NCBI RefSeq assembly: GCF_000485595.1
Contig: NW_014577723.1
Span: 53,663 to 114,057 of the forward strand
DNA from: Priapulus caudatus
Lineage: Eukaryota > Priapulida > Priapulimorpha > Priapulimorphida > Priapulidae
Length of the DNA stretch: 60,395 nt
Reading direction: 5' to 3'
Part shown: positions 20,680-32,600 of the stretch, in pieces
Numbering within the stretch: the first letter of the stretch is position 1
Layout: every line of letters starts with the position of its first letter
Translations under genes and position numbers: made by a program
Notes under the pieces: generated by a model
What the model was told of the DNA's origin: nothing
Databases searched by the model: none
The model's input: only the letters and a program-made list of their open reading frames with translations

Positions 20680-23600
20680 GTAAGTTTAAATTTGCACGTT
20701 TCACCACTTCAGTAGGTAGGGGCCTAGTTGGCACACTACGGCACTTGGAGCGTTTCAATAAAATATCATGCTAATTAAATACGAAATCTATTTACTACCA
20801 AAGTCTTAATGTTTCTATACTCTCTTTCACCTATTATTACCGACAATTTCCTGCAAATGCCGTCCAAATGCTCATCTGCAACAATTTGAACAAACGCTGG
20901 CTGCCGCCATGGCTGCCGCAGCACGCTGACACATAAATATATCAGAGTGGCTATATGCCCGGCAGCCGGCATATATCTGCCAGCTGCCGGGCACGGTCTT
21001 CGATTTCCTAAATGCCCGGCAGTTTTTAATTTTCAGCGTTATCTCAAGTAAACAAGGGTAAGGGTTAGGGTTAGGAACTGCCGGGCATTTAGGATATCGA
21101 AGACCGTGCCCGGCTGCCGGGCATATATATAGGTGCGGGCGGAGCTACGTCACAGATCAGTAGTCACGTGACCACCAGCAGAACGTCGGTGAAAATAACA
21201 CGGTCGCGTCACTGGCGCCCATAGGATTACTGCATAACGATACGAATTATCTGTTACTTGGTTTGGATGTTTAAATAAGTTTTTTTCATGAAATTTCTTC
21301 TAATATGCCTTACGAGTATATAGATAGCCTTTCTGTAGCCATAATTATGACATTATGTAAGATACATATGCACTGCAAATATAAAATATTTTAAGCTATT
21401 CTTATTTGTTTGCTTTGCATTAGTTGAATAAAATTACCCCAAGTCTTGTGAAACAAAAACAAAGTCCAAGATTACACATGCGCACGCACACACACGCACA
21501 CACAGTGACACACTCACACGCACACGCACTCGCACACACAGTGACACATGCACACGCACATTCACGCACACGCACATGCACTCACATGCACACGTACACA
21601 CAGTGACACACTCACACGCACACGCACACGCACTCACACACACAGTGACACACTCACACGCACACGCACACGCACTCACACACACAGTGACACACTCACA
21701 CGCACACGCACACACAAGGACACACAAACACGCATGCGCACGCACGCACGCACGCACTCGCACTGACACACTCGGACGCACACGCACTCACACGCACACG
21801 TACACACAGTGACACACTCACACGCACACGCACACACAGTGACACACTCACGCGCACTCGCACACACAGTGACACACGCACACGCACACGCACACACAGT
21901 GACACACTCACACGCACATTCACGCACACGCACACGCACTCACATGCACACGTACACACAGTGACACACTCACATGCACATGCACACGCACACGCACTCG
22001 CACACACAGTGACACACTCACACGCACACACAAAGACACAAACACATGCGCACACGCACGCTCGCACACGCACTGACACACTCGGACGCACACGCACTCG
22101 CACACGTACACACGCAGTCAGCCACGTATGACTTATCACGCCTCTCTGAACTCTTATGTCATTTTGGCATCTCAAAAAAAAAAATTTTCTTATTTGTGCA
22201 CTATATATGATTGTGACAACCTACTACTACACAAGTTTTCGGCATATATACAAGGAAATTAATATGCTTTAGGTTTGCAAATGGGGTATTGCGTGTGTAA
22301 GCTCACGGAGACCGGCTGATGTTTTCACCGGCACAGCGGGTTGCTAGGTTAAGAAAGTCCCGGATGTGCAAAGTTCCCGGCTGTCTGCCCGCACCTATAG
22401 CCACAGCGTTTATTGAAACGCTCCAAGTGCAGTGCGCCGCCTATAGCCTATTAGACTGGTAGTGGTACTCGCTCCCACCTCTCGGCTTAGATTCCCAATG
22501 CGCATAGCGTTCGGCTAACTTCGACTCCAAGATCGAATGTATAATTGGATGCCTGGTGTCAGTTAGCCGAATGCTATGCGCATTGGGAATCTGTACGTCA
22601 CAGGTCAACAGAAATGGTGCTCGAAGTATCGCCGCTCGTCACTTCGAATTTTCGTAACAGGTTATATTAGTTTAATACAGAGTATTGTGATACATAGTAA
22701 GTTCCAGGATAGCAGAGAAAGGTTCATGTTAAAATTAAACCCAGTTTGGAAGTTCTAGTCTCTGAAAACGCACCAGCAAACCGCCCTGAGTGATTCACTC
22801 AGGGGTTCCTCCAAAGAAAAGAATAGGCTCGCGTTCTAACCCTATCCTGTGTTTGGGTTACATTATTGTATCTAATAGCCTAGATGTACTTGCAGCCATT
22901 TACATAAACTGCGCAACGGGAGCGAACACGAGAATTTTTTCAGGCTTCGTTTGATTTCGCGTGACACGGCTCGGTTACAAACACAGACAATATGTTTTTA
23001 TAACAGGTGAACACTGTTCTTCAAATAGAAACAAAGATGGAGTAGAATGGTTGAATATTTGTGTTGTATTCGTGTGAAATCAAGCGAGCGTCGAGCGAAT
23101 TTTGGCAGCACGCTTTCCTACCTGCTATATATTTATGTGTCAGTGTGCAGCGGCAGCCATGGCGGCAGCCAGCGTTTGTTCAAATTGTTGCAGATGAACA
23201 TTTGATTTGGACGGCATTTGCAGGAAATTGTTGGCAATCATAGGTGAAAGAGAGTATAGAAACATTAAGACTTTGGTAGTAAATAGATTTCGTATTTATT
23301 TAGCATTATATTTTATTGAACAGGCCGCATATTTCCTGCAAATTCTGTCCAAATGCTCATCTGCAACAATTTGAACAAACGCTGGCTGCCGCCATGGCTG
23401 CCGCAGCACACTGACACATAAATATATCAGAGTGGCTATATATGCCCGGCAGCCGGCATATATTTGACGGCTGCAGGGCACGGTCTTCGATTTCTTAAAT
23501 GCCCGGCAGTTTTTAATTTTCAGCGTCGTTAGGAAATCGAAGACCGTACCCGGCTGCCGGGCATATATATAGCAACAGCGTTTATTGAAACGCTCCAAGT

Positions 23601-26600
23601 GCCTGTGCTTCTGTACTACTACTAGAACTTAGAAGCACAGGCACTTGGAGCGTTTCAATAAAATATAATGCTAAATAAATACGAAATCTATTTACTACCA
23701 AAGTCTTAATGTTTCTCTATTTCACCTATTATTGCCGACAATTTCCTGTAAATGCCGTCCAAATGCTCATCTGCAACACACGCTGGCTGCCGCACGCTAG
23801 CTGCTGCACACTGACACATAAATATATAGTTTAAATATAATATAGTTTACATAAATAAATATATTTTCATTTTTATTTTATATTTTTGTGTCAGTGTGCA
23901 GATCCAGCGTGTGTTGCAGATGAGCATTTTGACGGCATTTACAGTAAAATTGTCGGCAATAATAGGTGAAAGAGAGTAGAGAAACATTAAGACTTTGGTA
24001 GTAAATAGATTTCGTATTTATTTAGCATTCTATGTTTGCGCACACAAGTATATTATCAAGAGCTAATAATACCTATGGTACCTATTATAATCAGATAATC
24101 CTGGTAACTAACAATACAGTGTGTATTGTTGAACAGTGAACACCTTCTAACAATACACTGNNNNNNNNNNCAGTGTATTGTTAGAAGGTGTTCACTGTTC
24201 AACAATACACACTGTATTGTTAGTTACCAGGATTATCTGATTATAATAGGTACCATAGGTATTATTAGCTCTTGATAATATACTTGTGTGCGCAAACATA
24301 GAATGCTAAATAAATACGAAATCTATTTACTACCAAAGTCTTAATGTTTCTCTACTCTCTTTCACCTATTATTGCCGACAATTTCCTGTAAATGCCGTCC
24401 AAATGCTCATCTGCAACACACGCAGTGGAAAAAATACTCGGGGGCTCGGTGTGATTTAGCCCCCGAAATGCCAAAAAGACCCCCCGTAAATTTGCATAGA
24501 GTTCAATGCAAACCAAATTTTAGAGTGCTATTTTAATGCACGCAAGCTTGAAAAGTAGCCCCCGAATAAAAATAAAACGCGAGAATTTCGTCAGGCTTTG
24601 TGTAATTTCGCGTGACACAGCTCGGTACATGTGTAAATATAGATTGTGACCGCATGATAGAAGTGCTGAATTAGATAGGGCAGATGCAGTAGTGCATATA
24701 TATGCATATATATATATATATATTAAAGTGAAATTCCTGATGAAAAGCCAGAAAATATAATTTGCGAAAAATGTCTCCAGTTTACGTGATATTGTAGCTA
24801 GCATCGTACCCGTATCTATATATGCATAGAGACAATGAAAGGATGGAAACTGAAGTAGTAGTTTGAAAATTGCATGTGTCGTGAAAGGAAACATATATTT
24901 GATCAATTGTGCAGCCTGTACGCTTCATCATGTAAAATGCTGTGTGTTAACACAGGCCCTTGGAGGCTCAAGTTTCAAGTTTCAAGAAGAGTATAAGAGC
25001 GAAGCATATTCGCTCTTTCGCTACATTTTTGCTACCTTGGATCCAGCTCAGCTAAATAAATTCTGATTATCACTTGATTTTGAGTGGTATTTCATTCTCA
25101 GTTATGACTTGCTGAAGTGTTCTAAAATATAATTGCATTTTTTTGTGGTTAGAAACTTTAACCACAAAGCCACATTTAAACAGAGTTGCACATGTTTTAG
25201 TTCTTCTATTGATCAGATTTCACTGCAATAAAAACGAAGCTTGCGTATAGGATGCGCTCAAAAACTTTGCTGCTGATCCCGTTACGCTGACTTGTTTGCG
25301 ATCTGTTTACACCCAACTGTAGAGACTGCACATTTCCAGGAAAACGGAAAATGGACGGAAATCACGGAATCACCCCCTCAGGCTCTGAAACGGAATCACC
25401 AGTTTCACAAAAAATAACCTCCCAAAACACAAAAATAACCTTTAAACAGCTCAAATCACTCCCAACACACACAAAATGATTATGAAAACTTATCTTACAT
25501 TCATCACTTTAACTCTCCAAAAAAAATTACAGATCCAAAAAATTTTTTTTGCGGAAATTGCGGAAATGTGCATTATTTCTGAATTAAAATGTAAAAATTT
25601 GCTGAAATGGAATTGAAGTGGAATTTAGTAATCTAAATGGAATTTAGCAAATTTTGAAGCGGAAATGTGCAGTCTCTACAACTGTGACCATCCGTGTGAG
25701 TGTTGGTGGCTAGTTGAGGTATCTATGAGTATGAGACCTGTGCGAATGCCATGTCACGTCGCGACGTGAGTTTCGTAGCTGCAGCAAGCAGGAGGGACAC
25801 AAGCTGCTTTGGCCCTTACAAGTATACATTATTAGTTTTTTTATGGCCTTTGAAGGTGAGGTATAATTTTAGGCATTTATGAGAAGTTATTTGGTTCTCT
25901 CTGGATACATTTTTTCTCTCAATTTTTCGTCTCAAACTGAGAAAAATCACCTTTATGAATTGATGAAACGTATTCTTGTGAAGAATTTTAATAAGTTGCT
26001 ACAACCACGTTGATCGGAAGGAAGGCTTAGCAGTTAATCGCGTGGGATCATTCGCTGTTCTCATCTGCTTCCAATTGCTTGACTAAACCATCTGCAGTTG
26101 TTACATCGCGCGTGATGGATTTTTTTACCGCGCACCATCTGTTTTATGCTTCGTACTATTCCTTGGAAGCCAAAACATTCATTGGGGCGCAAAGTCGCAA
26201 AAACAAGAATAAAAGCACTCGCACGTGCAGACAGGGGTAAGATTCTGGTGCTTTTTTTGCTTCGATTTTTTTTGTCTTTGAAGCTCTATATGTTATTATT
26301 ATTATAGGGGCGGGTCCCGCATCCAGTATGAGCGTTCTTTAATACAGACAGTCTCCGTTTTTTGCCGGGCAGGTGGGCGAAGTGGAAGGGTGTTAATGCT
26401 CCTTGCTAATTTAATGGTCATGTCGTGAATGCATTATGCCTTGAATGCAATTAGACGAAGTGTGTTAACTTCCTAGTAGAAAATGTATGTATTCTGTATA
26501 TATATACAGGTGTGAGTCTGTGCGCAAAGGAAATTGAGATTCGAAGTGAGAGCAGTTCAGAGCCTAGATCCAGGGCTTAGAGTCTAGTCAGAGCCTAGAT

Positions 26601-29600
26601 CCATGGCTTAAAGACTTAGAGTATAGTTCAGAGAGAAGAGACGTTTAGCAATTTTTTGAGTCTTTTTAATGGGATGTCAATACTGACACTATTTGCAATG
26701 TCAAAAATACATCAATATTGAGGTGTAGTTTCACCTTCAAATATACGTCAACATTGAGACGTACTTTCAACCTTATGTGTCAAATTTGAGACATATTTTT
26801 AATGCAGGCTTCGAAATTTAAGGTGGCAAGCAGCTCAGGTTTACTGCCTACCAGTGAAAAAAATACACGGGGGCTCGGGGCGATTTAGCCCCCGAAATGC
26901 CAAAAAGAGCCCCCGTAAATTTGCATAGAGTTCAATGCAAACCAAATTTTAGAGTGCTATTTTCATGCATGCGAGCTTGAAAAGTAGCCCTCGAAAAATT
27001 AATTTTAATTTTTTCCCTGCTGCCTACTAGGCCAAAACAAAATATATGTGTGGTTACCGTTACATGCCGGAAAAAAATAGGGTAGGTAGGTAGGGAAAAC
27101 ATTTTATTTCCTTGAAATATTTTATTTACGAACCAAACCGAAGGATGTGCGTTGTGCCTTTTGAAGCAGGAACTGTCCAATTCATATATTTAAAAAAAAA
27201 AATTTTGACTTTAATTTTTAAAGAAAATTGACAATAAAATGTTTAGGGTTGCTGGGAATAAATAGGGTCGGTCGGGAAACCGTAACCACACCTATATTTT
27301 GTTATGGCCCTAGGGTCAGTTTGTTGCCTGCTCTCAATATCCACAGAAAATACTTGCTGCCAAGAAATTCCTAGTAAACTATAGTAAAAACGTCAAAGAT
27401 TCTGCCTGGGTGAGTTAATTTTTGGCCCGCCTTTTTCTCTGGCAACAAGTAGTTGCTGCCTGGTAAAAAAAGGTCATTTCTGATCCTGCAACGTCAAATA
27501 TACGTCAATTTTAGGAGGTAATTTTCTACGTCAAAGATAAGTAAAATTCAGGGCATATCTTCTCCCGTGGTTATTGTTGGAATTGTAAACCTCAGATGGA
27601 AGGGTAGTTATCGGAGTCTCCGGCGGGGCAGTGGCGTGTTTTTGTGTTGCACGGCGACAGGGATGCGATACATGGCAGATGGGGGTTTTGCCGCAAACGG
27701 GACGCTCGACGCCGTAACACCGCTCGCGTTACCGCAGTGGATGCTGCGCGCTCCGGCTGGCGCATCCCCACAGTCTGTGTTCACCGTGCGCGATCGTCGG
27801 ATGCTGCGCGTGCCCCGCGGTGCAGGCCAGCGTTAGCGTCGTCTTTGACTCAGCGACCACAGAGTGCGATCTCCGCGTAACGGCGGGAGGCGGTGGAGCA
27901 ATGGACACGGAGCAGGCCGGTGTGTGCGCAGGGATCGGCGTCACGAGAATCGTCCCCGTACCGATGGACGTGGTGCCGGGTGACGCCGGCGCGACGGTGG
28001 GATGTAACGTGACGGCAGACGCACTGGATCACGAGGAATCGGGTGACGACACTCTTCTCTGTGAACTCGACATTGTCGGTGTGTCGATGCCAGATGCGGT
28101 GCACTGCGTAGTGCCCGTGTGTCTAGAGTTCGAACGCGCTGTTCACACATGTATATATCACGAATGCTTAGCCGTGTGTCATGTAGTTACACGGCTGACT
28201 GTCGTGTATCCTCGTGTCGATTCCCACACTCCCCACTCTTTTCACCCCCCTCCCTTTCTGCTTAGTTACCCCCAACTCGTCCCCTTGTTAGGTGTTTCTA
28301 TCGTGAGGGACGTCCTCCAAGCGTGTGTTTAAAGATAGTCTAACCCTCCCCCTTCTGTACTACTCTAGTTAATGAGGAGACCTAGGAAGTGCAGTCGCCT
28401 GATTCCGATAGAGTCGAACCTCTATAGTAATGTATACTATGTAGTACAAGGAATGTATGAGCTCCTCCCTCGCGCAGCAGGGTTGCTGATGGCGTGTGTT
28501 CTCTCTCTTGGTGTTCAGAAATCAAAAATGCGAAGATCGGCAAGCTGGCGCGGCCAGGGGACGCGGCGCAGCCGGAGCAGCAGCAGATGAAGGATTTCAT
28601 TGACCTGGAAGATGAGAAGCCCATCAAAGTGCGCGTCATGGTGCGAATACCCGTGAAAAAGTATCCGAAGGTACGTACACACAGGACGTTGCTGACGAGC
28701 GAGGCTGCGGTGTAGTGATGTCCCGATGATCGATTATAATCGAAAATCGATCGATTATAGTCTCAAATTCGATAATCGATTATGAAAACAAATAATCGAT
28801 TATCGGAAATACCAAAACAAACAAACAAGGAACTGTACTCACGATGTGTGAATTGATATGACAAGTAGAGCACAAGTCCTGCATGGGCCCGTTGTCAGAA
28901 ACATCGTAAAGTTAATGCTAATGTTAATGCTACGATAACACTTACGACTAATGTTAATGCTACGAGAGTCTCCGTATTGTTTGTTACATTGTGTTGGAGG
29001 GGATATTCCATTGGCAGGACATTAACTCGGCTACACAGCCTACTTACAACAACTTACAGAACACAAACAACTTACTTACTATAATAAAGAACAAGTCTTG
29101 ATCATGTTTGTTTAATCATGTAACTTTTAATGTTTTAATAAAGGCATATAAACCATTTCTTTTTAAATTGATTAAATACTGTATTAACCGATTATCCGAT
29201 TATAAACGATTATCGATTGGTTAAGGGAAACCGATAATCGATTATGAAATTCCAGCCGATTCCCATCACTACTGAGGGGCCACATTTGGTTCGTGTGACT
29301 CCCTGAAAATTCTGCCATTCTAACTAGTTCGTTCCAGAGCAACGCCTCACAGAATTACCGTATTTTTTCAGTAAAAGTCCAAAGAAAAATTGGCAGACGT
29401 GCAACCGCATGAATCTTAAAAATAAGCACGTATGCGTTATTGTTAATATCTTTAATTTTGAACTTCAGACTGCAGACTCCCTCATTTTGCTGCGGACTCC
29501 CTCTTTTTGAGGGCAGGGGTTCGTTGGACTCCCGTGTTCAAAAGTTAATTTCTACCCCTGGTGTCTACATGCTCGGGTGTGCTTGTGTGGAGATACCTTT

Positions 29601-32600
29601 TATGTTGAATGTTTGTTTTGCTTGGTACATATAATCAAGAGCTAATAAATACTTAGGTATTTATTAGCTCTTGATATAATGTATTGCCTGCAGATTTATA
29701 TAATGTATTGTACAGTGATACAATTTGTAAAAAAAAGAAGAAAGGGAAAGATCAATCAAATTTGTTGAGTCGGCCTCTTTTTGGCGGGTCGGTCGGGCGA
29801 TGGCAAACAAACAATATTTTTATTATGGCTTGGGATGCTGCAATGCGAGGTTGATCGTTGAAATTCGTACTGTTTCCGCAACGAAATTTATGGAGAGTGG
29901 GGGTTTGACCAGTCGGTGTTAAGCTGGGTTTACACTACCGACTTTCTGTTGGCGAATTGGCGAATTGGACCAACTTCCCAACTATACAACTGGGGCCCGT
30001 TGCCAGAAAAAAATTAGTCTTAACATTAACCTTAAACTTAAGTGTTTCTCTTAAAGCGTTGCCAGAAACTTCGTAAAGTTAAGAGAATTAAAAATTCTCG
30101 TACTTTTCTCTTAACTTTAAGAGATCCTAGACCCTCCCTTAACTTTAATATTAAGATGAAAATAACACATTTAGACTAAGAATTACAATTATAGTGATAT
30201 TATATTTTATATTAATGAGTAATATCATGTTTTTTTCTTGAAAAACACGTCAAAAACAATTATCTACGATCGTGAAGCCACACAAAGTGTCAAAACATTT
30301 ACAAATGCCGTATGCATTTGTTCTCTTGTTTTAAATACTTTTGCACTGACCACACGACTCTCGCGTCTCGTGAGAATTGCTACAGTGTGAGAATTTGTCT
30401 TGTTGTTGCAGAACCTTGGTGCAGAATAAATTCAAGACCGTGTCGTTTTTCATCAAATATTATTTTATATGTGGTTTAGCCATCATAATATGCATAAATT
30501 ACGGTGATGTACAATAAATGTGTATGAATTTGAATTTTGTGATCGATTCCCATCAATCAGCCAGCCTTGTGTGAAGTTCCTGTTATCGTAAGTTTTCACT
30601 TAAGTAAGTTTAGTTTAAGTTGGTTTCTGGCAACGCTATTAAATTAACCTTAACATTAACATTAGACTTAAAATTAATCGTAACTTTACGAAGTTTCTGG
30701 CAACGGGCCCCTGGCAATCAGCAGTGTAAGAGTGCAAAAGTTGCAGCGCAACTGCGTCTAGCAACTAGTTGGGAGATTAGAACATGTTCTATTTTCGCCA
30801 ACTCGGTGTTGTCGAATTGCAAAATTGGACAACACAAAGTTGGTAATGTAATCCCAGCTTAAAGTGTCTACGTCACGAATCTCCTGAAATTTATAGTTGA
30901 AACCTTATTTTGTAATTTTAATTCAAAGTTAGTACTTACGTACTAAATATATCCTCAAACTCTCACCTGATAAAAATGTTTTTACGTTGGTTAAATTTGC
31001 AAAAAATCTTGACGATTTGAATTAGTGTTATTAACACTATTTACCCAGTACTGTACAGATACTGGCGTCTCTCGGTTGCTGCACTGGTTGCTGTGGTCGA
31101 TGTCGTCGTGATTTGTGTATGGTGCACAAAGTGGGGCCCAAACAGTTTCTGTTTTGATTTGTGTTAACTATATAGAATATAGAATATAGAATATAGGAAA
31201 AATAAATAATATATGTTCATGAAAAAATTATAAATAAAACTGCGAAATGCTATTTGTGTTTTTTTAATTTCTGCCAACAAAAATGTTTGTGACATCCCCT
31301 TCAGGATAGATCAGAGGCTAGATTAACTAAACGATAAACAATGGTGGGCAGACCAGTTCAATTCAGTGCATCGGAAAGAAAACGAAGGAGAAAAAAGCAG
31401 AAAGAAGATTATATGAGAAACTCCCGCTTAAGTTTACAAGGAATTTCCATGGCTGCCACAATAATTTTGCCAATGCCTCGTTTACCGCAGATGTTCGCTA
31501 TGTCGGCTAGCTGCGTCTGGGCGCCACGCAAGAGTTTCAAATTAATGGCGGTTGTGTTTGTGTCGAGCGTTTGGTTGCATCCAATGCACCGGCAAATTAG
31601 GGAGTATAAAGAAGGTATATAAGCATGAAAAGTAAACAGAAATGCTAATTGTATTTTCATACATTTTATTTTGTACAAATAACACACAAATATACTACTT
31701 GCTGGTGCTAGAAATTTGTGACGTAGACAGTTTAATGATGGGATGCTGCAATGCGAGGGGAATTGTTGAAATTCATACTGTTTCCACAACAAAATTGATA
31801 TAAAGTTGGGGTTTTGACCTATCGGTGTTATGCCGGTGCTCAGGGAGTTCTATGTGTGTATTCAGCATGTGTGTTCTTCTCTTGCAGTACAACTTTGTCG
31901 GCAAACTGCTTGGACCAGGAGGAAAGACACTGCAGCAGCTGCAGGAGGATACATTCACAAAGATGGCCATCCTTGGCAAGGGTGTTATGCGAGACAAGCA
32001 GAAGGTTGGTACACACAGCTAAGGTGTGGTGTGGTGGGGGAGGGGTTATTACGTTACATGTATCATATCACGTCAATTCACGTGACATAACTTTATATTA
32101 CATCACATTACTTTAGGTCACACTACACTACACTACACTACATTACTTTACATAATATTAATACCTAGAGTGTACAACGAGAAAATAGTGCTATTTCCCC
32201 GTTTTCCCGTTGTACACTCTAGGTATTATTAGCTCTAGATAATACTACATTACTTTACACTACACTACAGTACATTACCACTACATTACTACTACATTAC
32301 CACTTCATTACTACTACAATACCCCTACATTACCCCTACATGACCACTACATTACTACTACAATACGCCTACATTACCCCTACAATACCACTACATTACT
32401 ACTACATTACCCCTACATTACTACTACAATACCCCTACATGACCACTACATTACCCCTGCATTACCCCTACATTACCCCTACATTACCACTACATTACTC
32501 CTACATTACCACTACGTCGTATATTTCCTCGTCAGGAGCACGAGCAGCTGATGAGCAGCGACCCGAAGTACGCTCACCTGAAGCTGGAGCCTCACGTCGT

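Noticed and set aside
29919-30862. Assignment to piggyBac because of TTAA edges
   Set aside because: TTAA could be part of the inverted repeat; no transposase or typical piggyBac end is seen, so the superfamily is left open.
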